Part shown: positions 1-9,704 of the stretch, in pieces
How the letters are laid out: every line of letters starts with the position of its first letter
Numbering within the stretch: position 1 is the first letter of the stretch
Assembly: GCA_018781585.1 (NCBI GenBank)
Contig: JADMJT010000021.1
Location: 1-64,000 of the forward strand
From: Burkholderiales bacterium
GTDB taxonomy: Bacteria > Pseudomonadota > Gammaproteobacteria > Burkholderiales > Thiobacteraceae
Direction: 5' to 3'
Length of the DNA: 64,000 nucleotides
Made by a program: the position numbers and the translations under genes
The notes under the pieces: model-generated
Told to the model about the DNA's origin: nothing
Databases searched by the model: none
The model's input: the letters and a program-made list of their open reading frames with translations, nothing else

Positions 1-274
1 TTTTCTTTGCGATTGCCACGCTGTCGCCGACATGATCTGCATGGCCGTGCGTCACTAAGATGAGATCAGCCTTTTCAAGTTTAGCCAGATCATCCTTGCC
101 GTTTTTGTTGGCTGGGTTGGTCAGCCAGGGGTCGAGCATCAAGACTTTGCCGCTCGGTGTTTTGAGCTTGAACGCGGCATGGCCGTACCAAGTCAGTTCG
201 GTGTTGCCCGCAGCTAAGGCAGCGCTGCTGAGCAGGGTGGTGGCGATAAAAACAAGAGTGGAAATAGAGCGCAT
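1..274 (-). CDS. Secreted metallo-beta-lactamase-fold hydrolase, partial (C-terminus outside window)
   Basis: The minus-strand frame from an ATG at 274 runs off the left edge; only about 91 residues are visible and the ORF track missed it. Residues 1-21 look like a signal peptide ending ALA-A, so the product is probably exported. The mature part opens with an [12 protein letters not shown]-like strand and reaches the metal-binding motif THGHADH (H76, H78, D80, H81). Both are typical of the UPF0173/YtkL-like metal-dependent hydrolases of the metallo-beta-lactamase fold. Substrate unknown. A plausible Shine-Dalgarno (AGGAG on the minus strand) lies just upstream. The family is clear; the specific role is not. 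Confidence 0.8.
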   Translation of the reverse strand, partial: MRSISTLVFIATTLLSSAALAAGNTELTWYGHAAFKLKTPSGKVLMLDPWLTNPANKNGKDDLAKLEKADLILVTHGHADHVGDSVAIAKK

Positions 275-399
275 GGGTTTCTCCTGCAAGGGTTATTGTC
301 CATCAAAAGATTAAAATCACCAGCTTTAGCCGGTAAGCTTTAGCTGAGAGCCTGTTTCATAATTTTCAACATCGAATGATGAAAAGCGCCGCATCAACT

Positions 400-423
400 C
401 CCTCTCCCGCTAGCGGGAGAGGG
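400..423. repeat. 24-bp perfect palindrome, CCCTCTCCC-type intergenic repeat
   Basis: CCCTCTCCCGCT/AGCGGGAGAGGG is a perfect 24-bp palindrome in the gap between the folA end and the preceding gene. A related element with CCCTCTCCC and GGGAGAGGG ends sits at 10616-10735. This type of CCCTCTCCC/GGGAGAGGG intergenic repeat is widespread in proteobacterial genomes. It could act as a terminator-like hairpin for the minus-strand folA transcript, but there is no U-tract. Confidence 0.75.
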
Positions 424-446
424 GAGATGGGCGAGCACCAGTGTGT

Positions 447-941
447 TTATTTACGATCGTAAATGACGAAATGGTATTCGAAGCCATTCGCGCCTTCGGT
501 GCGGTGCTTGTCGCGCGCGGTTTCAACCCACAGGCTTTGATCGAACTCGGGAAAGAACGCATCGCCATCGAATACGCGTTGAATTTCGGTGAGGTAAATC
601 CGATGTGCGATGGACAAGGCTTGGCGATACAACTCCGCGCCGCCGACGAAAAACACCTCCGCATCGCCATGGCTCACGGTGAGCGCGGCATCGAGTGAAT
701 TCACCGCGAGGCAGCCGGGCACGGCGTAATCGGCATTGCGCGTGACAATCACCGTGTCGCGGCCGGGCAAGGGCTTGCCGATGGAGTCGTAAGTTTTGCG
801 TCCCATCACGATGTGGTGCCCCATGGTCAGCGCCTTGAAATGCTTCAGGTCCTCCGGCAACTGCCAAGGCAGTGTGTTGCGGATGCCGATGGCGCGATTG
901 GACGCCATGGCCGAGATAATCGAGATACGCGAATCGCTCAT
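447..941 (-). CDS. folA: Dihydrofolate reductase
   Basis: 164 residues, the normal length for bacterial FolA. It reduces dihydrofolate to tetrahydrofolate with NADPH in the cytoplasm, regenerating the cofactor consumed by thymidylate synthase. The N-terminal [16 protein letters not shown] carries the substrate-pocket Trp (W26) and the catalytic acidic residue (D31). [16 protein letters not shown] is the conserved NADPH-binding segment. It overlaps thyA by 4 bases (ATGA-type), so translation is probably coupled. The thyA-folA pairing supports both calls. Confidence 0.97.
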   Translation of the reverse strand: MSDSRISIISAMASNRAIGIRNTLPWQLPEDLKHFKALTMGHHIVMGRKTYDSIGKPLPGRDTVIVTRNADYAVPGCLAVNSLDAALTVSHGDAEVFFVGGAELYRQALSIAHRIYLTEIQRVFDGDAFFPEFDQSLWVETARDKHRTEGANGFEYHFVIYDRK

Positions 942-1732
942 ACTGCCACCGGCGCCTTAATCGCGGGATGCGGGTCATAGCCATCCAGCGTGAAATCTTC
1001 AAATTTAAAATCGAAAATACTCGTCACCGCTGGGTTGATGCGCATCGTGGGCAGCGGTCGCGGTTCGCGCGATAGTTGCTCGCGTGTTTGCTCCAGATGA
1101 TTCGAATAGAGATGCGCATCGCCCAGCGTGTGCACGAAGTCGCCGGGCTGTAAGCCGCACACTTGCGCCACCATCATGGTGAGCAGCGCATAGGAAGCGA
1201 TATTGAATGGCACGCCCAGGAAAATATCCGCACTGCGCTGATAGAGTTGGCAGGAGAGCTTGCCATCGGCCACATAGAACTGAAAAAAAGCATGGCAGGG
1301 AGGCAGTTTCATTTTCTCGATTTCGCCCACATTCCAGGCCGAGACGATGAGGCGGCGCGAATCGGGGGTGCGCTTGATCTGCTCGATCACTTGCGTGATC
1401 TGGTCGATATGGCGGCCATCGGCGGTGGGCCAGGAGCGCCATTGGTAGCCGTAGACCGGGCCGAGGTTGCCCGCTGCATCGGCCCACTCGTCCCAGATGG
1501 TGACTTTGTTGTCTTGCAAATATTTGATGTTGGTGTCGCCTTTTAAGAACCACAGCAGCTCATGCAGGATCGAACGCAAGTGGCATTTCTTCGTGGTGAC
1601 GAGCGGGAAACCAGCGCTCAAATCGAAACGCATTTGATAGCCGAACACGGATAGCGTGCCGGTGCCGGTGCGGTCGGATTTTTGATGGCCGTGCTCCAGC
1701 ACGTGTTGCATCAGGTCGAGATATTGGCGCAT
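938..1732 (-). CDS. thyA: Thymidylate synthase
   Basis: 264 residues, identical in length to E. coli ThyA. It converts dUMP plus methylene-tetrahydrofolate to dTMP and dihydrofolate. Visible hallmarks are the N-terminal [11 protein letters not shown] phosphate loop, WDEWAD, the [12 protein letters not shown] segment with the nucleophilic cysteine (about C146), [17 protein letters not shown], and the C-terminal end IKAPVAV that closes over the active site. It is followed by folA with a 4-base overlap, so the two form the classical dTMP/folate-recycling unit. Confidence 0.98.
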   Translation of the reverse strand: MRQYLDLMQHVLEHGHQKSDRTGTGTLSVFGYQMRFDLSAGFPLVTTKKCHLRSILHELLWFLKGDTNIKYLQDNKVTIWDEWADAAGNLGPVYGYQWRSWPTADGRHIDQITQVIEQIKRTPDSRRLIVSAWNVGEIEKMKLPPCHAFFQFYVADGKLSCQLYQRSADIFLGVPFNIASYALLTMMVAQVCGLQPGDFVHTLGDAHLYSNHLEQTREQLSREPRPLPTMRINPAVTSIFDFKFEDFTLDGYDPHPAIKAPVAV

Positions 1733-1747
1733 GGGCTGGTGTCTTTA

Positions 1748-2545
1748 TTAGGGATTGAGCGCAACGGATTGCACGCTGTGGAATTGCCGGAAGCGTTCAC
1801 CGGCCTCCTTTAAGGGCCTATTGTAGGCGTTCCCAAAGGCCAGATCAAAATCCTGATTATCTTGCACCGCCTGGAGAAAATCTTGAAACCGCGCTGCGGA
1901 TTCTTGGCGCAAAAAATTCACGAATAAAAGTGCTTGGCGATAGAACACGAATACATCCATGCCCCAGTAATCCGCGGTATGGCGCTTAACCGATGTGTCT
2001 CGACGTTCGGGTTCGAACGTCTTGCCTTGGCGCAGGGTTGCGATGGCCTGCTCATCCGACGCGTAATCCGCTCCCCCGCCATTGGCAGCGAAGGCGGCGA
2101 GGCCCTCATGAAACCAGACGGGAACCGTGGGGGTGTAATGGCCGATTTGCTGCCCTAAATGTAGGTGCGATAGTTCATGGGTGAGGATGGCGGATAAGCG
2201 ATGCGTTTCTCGCCCGAACAGTTGTGGCGCAAGAAATACATGATTGTCTGGCACGGTGGCGGCGCTGATGTTCCCTGTCCGCACATGACGTTTGAAGCAA
2301 TCGTTGGTGCCGCATACATGTACTTCGACTGCGTTTAGAAACGCACGGCCATGCGCGTCCTCTACCTGTTGAATGGCGGCGGGCAATAGTGTCGCGACTT
2401 GGACTGCGGCGTTTTCCGCGCCCGCTTCATAGCGCACACGGTGATCGGTGGCGAGCATGTGGAACGATTCAGTCAAGGGATGAGGTGAGGTGGCGCAAGC
2501 AGAGAGGAGCAATGTCGCGCTGAGTGCGTAGAGAAATTTCAACAT
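1748..2545 (-). CDS. Putative lipoprotein with gluzincin-type HExxH metallopeptidase motif
   Basis: 265 residues. The N-terminus is a lipoprotein signal with lipobox LLLSAC (C17), so it is probably anchored in the outer or inner membrane facing the periplasm. The core has the zinc motif HELSH (residues 123-127), followed about 20 residues later by WFHEGLAAF, where the Glu would be the third zinc ligand, as in gluzincin peptidases. I do not recognise a named family. It lies 15 bases upstream of thyA on the same strand and may be co-transcribed. Function as a protease is inferred from the motif only. Confidence 0.75.
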   Translation of the reverse strand: MLKFLYALSATLLLSACATSPHPLTESFHMLATDHRVRYEAGAENAAVQVATLLPAAIQQVEDAHGRAFLNAVEVHVCGTNDCFKRHVRTGNISAATVPDNHVFLAPQLFGRETHRLSAILTHELSHLHLGQQIGHYTPTVPVWFHEGLAAFAANGGGADYASDEQAIATLRQGKTFEPERRDTSVKRHTADYWGMDVFVFYRQALLFVNFLRQESAARFQDFLQAVQDNQDFDLAFGNAYNRPLKEAGERFRQFHSVQSVALNP

Positions 2546-2575
2546 GATTCCACGCCAAGCAATGATGATCGCGGG

Positions 2576-3295
2576 TTAATCTTCGAGGCGACGCCAATGG
2601 CCATCGACCAGGCCTTCCAAGGGGCGAAATCGAACTTTATAGGCCATTTTCTGGCTGTTAGCGATCCAGTAGCCGAGATAGAGGTAGGGCAAGCCCAGGG
2701 CGTGGCAGCGTTCGATTTGCCACATCACGTTGTAGGTGCCGAAGCTGGTTTGCTCCAGCGCCGGATCAAAGAAAGTGTAGACGGCGGAGAGGCCGTTATC
2801 GACCACGTCCACCAGACTCACCATGCGCAACACCCCATTCTCGCGGAATTCGATCAAGTTGGTCGAGACGCCGCTCTCTAATAAAAATTGGCGATACTGC
2901 TGCTGGTCGTCTTGATCCATGCCACCGCCAGGGTGGCGTTGGCTTTGGTAGCGGCGATAGAGGTCAAAGTGCTCCTGCTCGTAGCGCAGCGGGAGCATGT
3001 GATAAGTCAGATGCCCGTGGCGCTTAGCGGCTCGGCGCTGGGTGCGATTCGGTTCGAATTCATCCACGATTAGCCGTACCGGTACGCAGGCACGGCAGCG
3101 GTCACACAAGGGGCGGTACACATACGCGCCACTGCGACGAAATCCCATCTGAATCAGTTCACTGTAAACCTCCGCCGTGATCAGGTGGCTAGGGGTGGCG
3201 ACTTGGGAGCGCGCCATGCGCTCCTGCAAATAGCTGCAAGAATAGGCCGAGGTGAGATAGAACTGTAGCTTGTGCGCAGGAAAGTCGTTATGCAT
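2576..3295 (-). CDS. bpt: Aspartate/glutamate leucyltransferase (N-end rule)
   Basis: Bpt transfers leucine from Leu-tRNA to proteins with N-terminal Asp or Glu, marking them for ClpS/ClpAP degradation. The ATG at 3295 ([15 protein letters not shown]) is preferred over the track's 3328 start because it matches the family N-terminus and overlaps the aat stop by 8 bases; this gives 239 residues. Family landmarks are [15 protein letters not shown], the four-cysteine-type segment [12 protein letters not shown], and the C-terminal [16 protein letters not shown] block. The aat-bpt pair shows that the organism uses both bacterial branches of the N-degron pathway. Confidence 0.95.
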   Translation of the reverse strand: MHNDFPAHKLQFYLTSAYSCSYLQERMARSQVATPSHLITAEVYSELIQMGFRRSGAYVYRPLCDRCRACVPVRLIVDEFEPNRTQRRAAKRHGHLTYHMLPLRYEQEHFDLYRRYQSQRHPGGGMDQDDQQQYRQFLLESGVSTNLIEFRENGVLRMVSLVDVVDNGLSAVYTFFDPALEQTSFGTYNVMWQIERCHALGLPYLYLGYWIANSQKMAYKVRFRPLEGLVDGHWRRLED

Positions 3296-4004
3296 CCGCT
3301 TCCAATTCCAATTTGATATCCGGGTCAAACCGCCAAGGGGTCGGTGTCGGTGAATATTGTATCAGCTTGGAAACCCGCCGCATAAAATCGCCGCGCGGGA
3401 TTTCACGTGCACCAAACCGGCCCAAATGCTCGGTTTTCATCTGGCAGTCGATTAAGCCGAAGCCCCAGCGCTTGAGTTGCCACACCAAATGCACAAACGC
3501 AATTTTCGAGGCATTGGTTACTTCAGTGAACATCGATTCGCCATAGAACATACGGCCCAGCGCAATGCCATATAGGCCACCGGCCAACTTGCCGTCGATC
3601 CAAGTTTCCGCCGAGTGGGCGACGCCCATGCTGTGTAGTTGCGAGTAAGCGTCCATCATCAATGGTGAAATCCAGGTACCGCTCTGGCCATCACGCGGCT
3701 GCGCGCAACCATGCATCACGCGCGTGAAAACCGTATCGAGCCGCACTTCATATTCACGATTGCGTATGACTTTTTTGAGCGAGCGGCTGACATTTAGTTC
3801 GGCAGGAAACAACACCATGCGCGGATCCGGACTCCACCACAAAACCGGTTCGTCTGCATTGAACCAGGGAAAGATGCCGTGGGAATACGCCTCGATCAGT
3901 CGTGCCGGTGTCAGATCGGCGCCCGCCGCCAATAAGCCATTCGGCTGCTTCAACGCCTTGCTGGTGGGAGGGAACGGGTCGTCAGGCTCTAGCCACGGAA
4001 TCAT
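3288..4004 (-). CDS. aat: Leucyl/phenylalanyl-tRNA--protein transferase
   Basis: 238 residues, standard length. Aat attaches Leu or Phe to N-terminal Arg/Lys, creating an N-degron for ClpS. The signature [23 protein letters not shown] near residues 46-68 is diagnostic, and the [15 protein letters not shown] and LIDCQ segments are also conserved. It is translationally coupled to bpt, whose ATG overlaps the aat stop. Confidence 0.97.
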   Translation of the reverse strand: MIPWLEPDDPFPPTSKALKQPNGLLAAGADLTPARLIEAYSHGIFPWFNADEPVLWWSPDPRMVLFPAELNVSRSLKKVIRNREYEVRLDTVFTRVMHGCAQPRDGQSGTWISPLMMDAYSQLHSMGVAHSAETWIDGKLAGGLYGIALGRMFYGESMFTEVTNASKIAFVHLVWQLKRWGFGLIDCQMKTEHLGRFGAREIPRGDFMRRVSKLIQYSPTPTPWRFDPDIKLELEADA

Positions 4005-4102
4005 ATGAGGATATTACCTGAGCAAGCAGCACCGGGGATTTACCCACCTACCCATAAGGGGTACTTGAACCAAGGGCTCGATCAGGCTATCTTTACAACA
4101 TC

Positions 4103-4118
4103 AGGACATTAATGTCCT
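4103..4118. promoter_or_regulatory. 16-bp perfect palindrome upstream of ompW, probable operator
   Basis: AGGACATT/AATGTCCT is a perfect 16-bp palindrome, extendable to 20 bp with one mismatch. It is centred about 44 bases upstream of the ompW ATG in a 150-base gap between divergent genes. Size and position fit a dimeric repressor or activator site controlling ompW and perhaps the cco cluster. It does not match the FNR box TTGAT-N4-ATCAA, so the regulator cannot be named. An AAGGA ribosome-binding site lies just before the ATG. Confidence 0.5.
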
Positions 4119-4154
4119 AATATCTGTTAATCAATCAATGAAAGGATAGATGCG

Positions 4155-4739
4155 ATGAAGAAAACGTTGATGGCGTATGCAATAGGCGTAGCGCTTGCGC
4201 AGAGCGGAATGGTGCAGGCGGAAGAAAACTGGATGTGGCGGATACGCGCGATCCATATCGCGCCGGATACCAGCTCATCGCCGGTGGCGGGGGTGGATGG
4301 GAGCACCGAAACCGTGCCGGAACTGGATTTCACCTACTTCATTAACAAGAATATCGGGGTGGAGCTGATTCTCGCTACCTCGCGCCATCAGGTCACGCTG
4401 AATGGCGCGAACCTGGGCAAAGTCAGCTTGCTCCCGCCGACGCTGACCTTGCAATACCACTTTTATCCGAATCAAACGATCAAACCTTATGTCGGCGCTG
4501 GCATCAATTACACCCGGTTTTATAGCATGGGCTTAAATTCGCCGCTCGATGTCGAACGCAATAGTTGGGGCGGGGCGCTGCAGGCCGGGGTAGATGTTGC
4601 GCTTGACAAGAGCAGCTACATCAACTTTGATGTAAAGAAGCTCTACATCGAAACGGATGTGAAGAGCGGCGGTGCTTACCTTACCACCTTTAAGATTAAT
4701 CCGATGGTGTGGGGGGTAGGTTACGGACGGCGTTTCTAG
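4155..4739 (+). CDS. ompW: OmpW family outer-membrane beta-barrel protein
   Basis: 194 residues with a signal peptide ending VQA-EE. OmpW forms an eight-stranded outer-membrane barrel thought to pass small hydrophobic molecules. The family pattern is visible: an early WMWRIRAIHIAPD strand, PELDFTYFINKNIGVELILAT, LPPTLTLQYHFYP and YVGAGINYTRFY. The chain ends in the aromatic pair RRF, suitable for barrel assembly. It starts 38 bases before ccoI with no evident terminator between, so it may lead the cbb3 transcript. The palindrome at 4103 is a likely control site. Confidence 0.92.
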   Translation: MKKTLMAYAIGVALAQSGMVQAEENWMWRIRAIHIAPDTSSSPVAGVDGSTETVPELDFTYFINKNIGVELILATSRHQVTLNGANLGKVSLLPPTLTLQYHFYPNQTIKPYVGAGINYTRFYSMGLNSPLDVERNSWGGALQAGVDVALDKSSYINFDVKKLYIETDVKSGGAYLTTFKINPMVWGVGYGRRF

Positions 4740-4777
4740 GCCTGAATAACAATCCAAAAAGGAAAGGATTCGCCGGG

Positions 4778-7288
4778 ATGGGTGCAACCAGTTTGAACGA
4801 ACTGGCGCGAAGGGAAAATCAGGCCTGCTTTCATTGTGGCCAGTCGGTTCCCGTCGCGGCCCGCTTCCCGGTTACCTATTCTGGTGCTACTCAGCCCACT
4901 TGCTGCCGCGGCTGCCAAGCCGTGGCGAGCGCCATCATCGATCAAGGCTTCGGCGATTACTACCGCCATCGCAGCGCGTTACCAGCCAACCCCGAAGCCG
5001 CTTTACCCGAGTTTCTTGCTCAAATTTCCTTATACGACACCCCTGAAATCCAGCGCTCCTTCGTGCGCGTGGAAGCGGGCAACGTGCGCGAAGCGGCGTT
5101 GCTGCTTGAAGGCATCCGCTGCGCAGCTTGCGTGTGGTTGAACGAGCAGCATCTGGCGAGCCTGCCAGGGGTGCTGTCGGTCGATATCAATTACACCACG
5201 CGCCGCGCACGGGTGCGCTGGGACGACAGCCAAATTCATCTCTCCGATATCCTGCGCGCGGTGGCCGCGATCGGCTATACCGCGCATCCATTCGATGCCG
5301 CGCGCCAGGAAGATGTGCAGCGCCGCGAGCGCCGCATCGCGCTGCGCCGGCTCGCCATCGCCGGGCTGTCGATGATGCAGGTGATGATGTATGCAATACC
5401 GGCTTATCTCGACGATGGCAGCATGAGCGCGGATATCCAAAGCCTGATGCGTTGGGCGAGCTTGTTGCTGACGCTGCCGGTGGTGCTGTATTCCAGCGCG
5501 CCGTTTTTTCTCGGCGCTTGGCGCGATGTCTCAGCGAAACGTGTTGGCATGGATGTGCCAGTAGCGCTGGGCATTCTGGTTGCGTTCAGTGCCAGTTGCT
5601 ATGCCACGGTGGCGATGCACGGCGAGGTGTATTTCGATTCTATCGCCATGTTTGTGTTTCTCTTACTCACCGGCCGCTATTTGGAAATGGGCGCGCGTGA
5701 ACGCGCAGCCCTTGCGGTGGATCGTTTGGCCAAGCTCATTCCCGCCATCGCCGTACGCTTTGTCAATTTCACCCTGAACCGCAACACTGAAGAAGTTGCC
5801 GTGGCGCAACTCACCAGCGGCGATCATGTGCTGATCCGTCCGGGCGCCGCCGTGCCCGCGGATGGCGTGGTAGTGGAAGGCCAGAGCGAAGCCGACGAAG
5901 CGCTGCTCACCGGCGAGAGCCGTGCTATCGACAAACGTGCAGGCGATGCGCTCGTTGGCGGCTCGATCAATGTCAGCGGCCCGCTGGTGATGCGCGTGAC
6001 GCAAATCGGCCAAGACACCGTGCTCGCCGGCATGCTGCGCCTGCTCGACCGGGCGCAAAGCGAAAAGCCGCACTTGGCGCTGCTTGCCGATCGCGCGGCG
6101 CAAATTTTCGTGGCGGTGATCTTGGCGATTGCCGTCGTGGCCGCCGTTGTCTGGTATGTCATCGATCCGTCTAAAGCCGTGTTCATCGCGGTATCGGTAT
6201 TGGTGGTGACCTGCCCTTGCGCGCTGTCGCTCGCCACGCCGGCGGCGTTGACCGCGGCCACCGGCGCGCTGACACGCATCGGTTTGCTGGTGACGCGCGG
6301 CCATGCATTGGAAACTTTGGCGCGGGTCACGGATGTGATCTTCGATAAAACCGGCACGTTGACACTTGGGCGCACTATCCTGCGCCAGACGCAAACCCTC
6401 GGCGACGCTTCCGCCGCGCACTGCCTGCAACTCGCCAACGCCTTGGAGCAGGGCTCCGAGCATAGCCTGGCCCAAGCCTTGCGCCAGGCAGGCCCCAACG
6501 AGTTTGTAGCGCAGGAAGTGCGCAACACCCCTGGCAGCGGCATCGAAGGCGTGATCGACGGCGTGCGGTTGCGCATCGGCAACTTGGCTTTTGTCGCCGA
6601 GCTTGCGGGGACGCTGCCCGACGCCCTGCGCCCGCACGATGCCGCGCATACGTTGATCGGCTTGGGCAACGCGCAAGGCTGGCTGGCGCGGTTCGAGATT
6701 GGCGACAGCTTGCGTCCGGAAGCGGCGCAGCTGGTGAGCGCGCTGCAAGCGCGCGGCATGCGCGTGCATCTGCTGTCGGGCGACAGTGACGGCGCGGTGA
6801 ACGCAGTAGCGCGCCAGTTGGGGATCGAGCAAGTGCAAGCGCAAGCCAAGCCGGAAGACAAAGTGCGCTATGTGAAGGCGCTGCAAGCGCAGGGCGCGGT
6901 GGTGGCGATGGTGGGCGACGGCGTGAACGATGCGCCGGTGCTGGCCCAGGCCCAAGTGTCGATTGCCATGGGTGGCGGCGCCAGTGTCGCGCATGCGGCG
7001 GCGGATGTGGTGATGCTATCCGGCAGCCTGCTGCGCATCGGCGAGGCGCTGGATAAAGCGGCGGCCACGCGCCGCATCGTGCGCCAAAATCTGCTGTGGG
7101 CACTGCTCTACAACCTGATTGCGATTCCCCCGGCGCTGCTGGGTTTTGTCACGCCGTGGATGGCGGGCATCGGCATGTCCTTGAGCTCGCTGATCGTGGT
7201 GGTGAATGCGCTGCGCTTGGCGAACCATGAAAAGCCGATGCCAATCACGCCGGTCGCCCCGCCCGCATTCGCGGCAGAGAGCGTGTGA
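4778..7288 (+). CDS. ccoI: Copper-translocating P1B-type ATPase for cbb3 oxidase assembly
   Basis: 836 residues from the ATG at 4778, which has GGAAAGGA upstream; the track's longer ORF overlaps ompW. It exports Cu(I) needed for cytochrome oxidase maturation. Order: an N-terminal cysteine-rich region (CFHCGQ, CCRGC), an HMA domain with CAAC (about 115), membrane helices with the CPC motif (about 479), the DKTGT phosphorylation loop (about 523), and GDGVNDAP (about 713). The cysteine-rich N-terminus plus HMA is typical of CcoI/FixI-type ATPases. The stop overlaps the ccoS start, so the genes are coupled. Confidence 0.96.
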   Translation: MGATSLNELARRENQACFHCGQSVPVAARFPVTYSGATQPTCCRGCQAVASAIIDQGFGDYYRHRSALPANPEAALPEFLAQISLYDTPEIQRSFVRVEAGNVREAALLLEGIRCAACVWLNEQHLASLPGVLSVDINYTTRRARVRWDDSQIHLSDILRAVAAIGYTAHPFDAARQEDVQRRERRIALRRLAIAGLSMMQVMMYAIPAYLDDGSMSADIQSLMRWASLLLTLPVVLYSSAPFFLGAWRDVSAKRVGMDVPVALGILVAFSASCYATVAMHGEVYFDSIAMFVFLLLTGRYLEMGARERAALAVDRLAKLIPAIAVRFVNFTLNRNTEEVAVAQLTSGDHVLIRPGAAVPADGVVVEGQSEADEALLTGESRAIDKRAGDALVGGSINVSGPLVMRVTQIGQDTVLAGMLRLLDRAQSEKPHLALLADRAAQIFVAVILAIAVVAAVVWYVIDPSKAVFIAVSVLVVTCPCALSLATPAALTAATGALTRIGLLVTRGHALETLARVTDVIFDKTGTLTLGRTILRQTQTLGDASAAHCLQLANALEQGSEHSLAQALRQAGPNEFVAQEVRNTPGSGIEGVIDGVRLRIGNLAFVAELAGTLPDALRPHDAAHTLIGLGNAQGWLARFEIGDSLRPEAAQLVSALQARGMRVHLLSGDSDGAVNAVARQLGIEQVQAQAKPEDKVRYVKALQAQGAVVAMVGDGVNDAPVLAQAQVSIAMGGGASVAHAAADVVMLSGSLLRIGEALDKAAATRRIVRQNLLWALLYNLIAIPPALLGFVTPWMAGIGMSLSSLIVVVNALRLANHEKPMPITPVAPPAFAAESV

Positions 7289-7476
7289 TGGACATTTTAT
7301 ATTTGCTGATTCCGATGAGTTTGATTCTGGTGCTGGTCATCGGCTGGGCATTTTGGTGGGCGGTGAAATCGGGCCAGTTCGACGACATGGAAGGCCCGGC
7401 CTATCGCGTGTTGATGGATGATGACCTGCCCGCCAAGGCTGAAACAATTTCGATTTCTAAGCGAGAGGAGAGCTAA
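7288..7476 (+). CDS. ccoS: cbb3-type oxidase maturation protein CcoS
   Basis: 62 residues from the ATG overlapping the ccoI stop (a GTG one codon earlier is the track's start). It has a single N-terminal transmembrane helix ([21 protein letters not shown]) followed by the family signature [20 protein letters not shown]. CcoS is required for cofactor (haem/Cu) insertion into CcoN. Its place between ccoI and ccoN is the usual one. Confidence 0.96.
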   Translation: MDILYLLIPMSLILVLVIGWAFWWAVKSGQFDDMEGPAYRVLMDDDLPAKAETISISKREES

Positions 7477-7478
7477 GT

Positions 7479-8900
7479 ATGGAAGCCACCTATAACTACA
7501 AAGTGGTGCGGCAATTCGCACTGATGACCGTGGTGTGGGGCATTGTCGGCATGCTGGTCGGCGTGCTGATCGCGGCGCAGTTGATCTGGCCCGATCTCAC
7601 CTACGGTATCCCTTGGCTGAGTTATGGGCGATTGCGGCCTTTGCATACCAATGCGGTGATCTTCGCCTTCGGCGGCTCGGCGCTCTTCGCCACTTCTTAC
7701 TATGTGGTGCAGCGCACCTGCCACGCGCGGCTGTTCTGCGACAAGTTGGCCGGGTTCACCTTCTGGGGCTGGAATCTGGTTATCGTGCTCGCCGCCGTCA
7801 CGCTGCCGCTCGGTTTCACCACTTCTAAGGAATATGCCGAACTCGAATGGCCGATCGATCTGCTGATCGCAGTAGTGTGGGTGTCGTATGCAGTCGTGTT
7901 CTTCGGCACCATCATGAAGCGCAAGACGCCGCATATCTATGTGGCGAATTGGTTCTTCGGCGCTTTTATTCTGACGGTGGCGTTGCTGCATATTGTGAAT
8001 AGTGCGGCGATCCCGGTTGAAGCGATGAAATCCTACTCCGCCTACGCCGGCGTGCAGGATGCGATGATCCAGTGGTGGTATGGCCATAACGCGGTGGGCT
8101 TCTTCTTGACCGCGGGCTTTCTCGGCATGATGTACTACTTCATCCCGAAGCAGGCTGGGCGCCCGGTGTATTCGTATCGGCTGTCCGTGGTGCACTTCTG
8201 GGCGCTGATTTTTACTTACATGTGGGCCGGCCCACACCATCTGCACTACACCGCGCTGCCGGACTGGACGCAATCGCTGGGCATGGTGTTTTCCTTGATC
8301 TTGCTTGCACCGAGCTGGGGCGGCATGGTGAACGGCATCATGACGCTGTCTGGTGCTTGGCATAAGCTCAGAACCGATCCGATTCTAAAATTCCTCATCA
8401 CGTCGCTTTCCTTCTATGGCATGTCCACGTTCGAAGGCCCGATGATGTCGATCAAAACCGTGAACGCGCTGTCGCACTACACCGATTGGACAGTGGGCCA
8501 TGTGCATAGCGGCGCGCTGGGTTGGGTGGCAATGGTATCCATCGGCTGCATGTACTACCTGATCCCGCGCTTGTTCGGCCGCGCCGAGATGCACAGCATC
8601 AAACTCATCACTTTGCACTTCTGGGTTTCCACCATCGGCGTGGTGTTGTATATCGCCTCGATGTGGATCGCCGGGGTGATGCAAGGCTTGATGTGGCGCG
8701 CGGTGAATCTGGACGGCACGCTCACCTATACCTTTGCGGAAGTCGTAGCGCGCATGTATCCGTATTACATGATTCGCTTGCTGGGCGGTGCGCTGTTCTT
8801 CTCGGGCATGCTGATCATGGCCTACAACGTGATCAAAACCATATCCGGTCAGAAGGCGGTGGATGCACCGATTCCCGCGCCTGCCATGGCCCACGCTTAA
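7479..8900 (+). CDS. ccoN: Cytochrome c oxidase cbb3-type, subunit I (CcoN)
   Basis: 473 residues with about 12 membrane helices. CcoN carries the low-spin haem b, the high-spin haem b3 and CuB, and reduces O2 while pumping protons in the cytoplasmic membrane. Landmarks: [19 protein letters not shown] with an early haem histidine, [19 protein letters not shown] with the CuB-side histidine, [18 protein letters not shown], and [16 protein letters not shown] with the haem-ligand pair. It starts two bases after ccoS and is followed by ccoO. This subunit indicates a microaerobic, high-affinity oxygen-respiring organism. Confidence 0.98.
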   Translation: MEATYNYKVVRQFALMTVVWGIVGMLVGVLIAAQLIWPDLTYGIPWLSYGRLRPLHTNAVIFAFGGSALFATSYYVVQRTCHARLFCDKLAGFTFWGWNLVIVLAAVTLPLGFTTSKEYAELEWPIDLLIAVVWVSYAVVFFGTIMKRKTPHIYVANWFFGAFILTVALLHIVNSAAIPVEAMKSYSAYAGVQDAMIQWWYGHNAVGFFLTAGFLGMMYYFIPKQAGRPVYSYRLSVVHFWALIFTYMWAGPHHLHYTALPDWTQSLGMVFSLILLAPSWGGMVNGIMTLSGAWHKLRTDPILKFLITSLSFYGMSTFEGPMMSIKTVNALSHYTDWTVGHVHSGALGWVAMVSIGCMYYLIPRLFGRAEMHSIKLITLHFWVSTIGVVLYIASMWIAGVMQGLMWRAVNLDGTLTYTFAEVVARMYPYYMIRLLGGALFFSGMLIMAYNVIKTISGQKAVDAPIPAPAMAHA

Positions 8901-8916
8901 AGCTAAGGAGAGAGAC

Positions 8917-9531
8917 ATGAGTTCAAGCCATGAAGTAATCGAAAAAAACATCGGCCTCATGATGGTGCTCATCATCCTGGTGGTGAGCGTCGGCGGCCTG
9001 GTGGAAATCGTGCCGCTGTTTTTTCAAAAAACCACCACCGAGCCGGTAAAGGGTCTCAAGCCCTATACCGCGCTGCAATTGGCGGGGCGCGATGTCTATC
9101 AACGCGAAGGCTGCTACAACTGCCATTCGCAAATGATCCGCCCGTTCCGCGCCGAAACCGAACGCTATGGCCACTATTCCGTAGCGGGTGAGTCCGTGTA
9201 CGACCATCCCTTCCAGTGGGGTTCCAAGCGTACCGGGCCGGATCTGGCGCGCGTGGGCGGCCGCTACTCGGATGATTGGCACCGCGTGCATTTGCAGAAT
9301 CCGCGCGATGTGGTTCCGGAATCGAACATGCCGGCTTATCCCTGGCTCGCGCAAAATAAAGTGAGGGGCGACACGCTCGGCGCGCATATGAATGGCCTGC
9401 GCATCGTGGGCGTGCCCTACACCGACGCCGATATCGCAGGCGCCAAGCAAGCCGTCGAGGGCAAGACCGAGGAAGACGCCATGGTCGCTTATCTGCAAGT
9501 GCTCGGCACCGCATTGAAAGGGGCTAAATAA
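8917..9531 (+). CDS. ccoO: Cytochrome c oxidase cbb3-type, subunit II (CcoO), mono-haem
   Basis: 204 residues from the ATG at 8917, preceded by AAGGAGAGA; the track start at 8863 lies inside ccoN. One N-terminal membrane anchor is followed by a periplasmic cytochrome c domain with CYNCH (C66, C69, H70) and [18 protein letters not shown], a CcoO hallmark. It passes electrons from CcoP to CcoN. The TAA shares its last base with the ccoQ ATG. Confidence 0.97.
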   Translation: MSSSHEVIEKNIGLMMVLIILVVSVGGLVEIVPLFFQKTTTEPVKGLKPYTALQLAGRDVYQREGCYNCHSQMIRPFRAETERYGHYSVAGESVYDHPFQWGSKRTGPDLARVGGRYSDDWHRVHLQNPRDVVPESNMPAYPWLAQNKVRGDTLGAHMNGLRIVGVPYTDADIAGAKQAVEGKTEEDAMVAYLQVLGTALKGAK

Positions 9532-9695
9532 TGGATATCCAAATCTTACGCAGCATCGTGACCGTGATGTCGTTCGTCGCTTTCCTGGGCATCGTCTGGT
9601 GGGCGTATAGCGCACCGCGCAAGGCGGCGTTCGACGAAGCCGCGCGCTTGCCCTTGGATGACGACGATACCCCGCGCCCTGCGCAACAAAAATAG
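9531..9695 (+). CDS. ccoQ: cbb3-type oxidase small subunit CcoQ
   Basis: This 54-residue ORF is too short for the supplied track. It begins at ATG 9531, overlapping the ccoO stop by one base, and ends at TAG 9695. It has one membrane helix (SFVAFLGIVWWAYS) followed by a charged tail (FDEAARLPLDDDD), the standard CcoQ/FixQ arrangement. CcoQ stabilises the oxidase. Its position between ccoO and ccoP confirms the call. Confidence 0.95.
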   Translation: MDIQILRSIVTVMSFVAFLGIVWWAYSAPRKAAFDEAARLPLDDDDTPRPAQQK

Positions 9696-9704
9696 GAGAA
9701 CATC

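Noticed and set aside
4121-4140. FNR/ANR box upstream of ompW (TTAATCAATCAAT)
   Set aside because: Only one half site resembles ATCAA; the other half does not fit TTGAT at the required spacing.
5663-6994. 443-residue minus-strand ORF opposite ccoI
   Set aside because: Lies fully inside ccoI on the opposite strand, His/Arg-rich with no domain; typical shadow of a GC-rich gene.
7473-8363. 296-residue minus-strand ORF opposite ccoN
   Set aside because: Antisense to an unmistakable ccoN; composition rich in His, Arg and Gln, as expected for a shadow.
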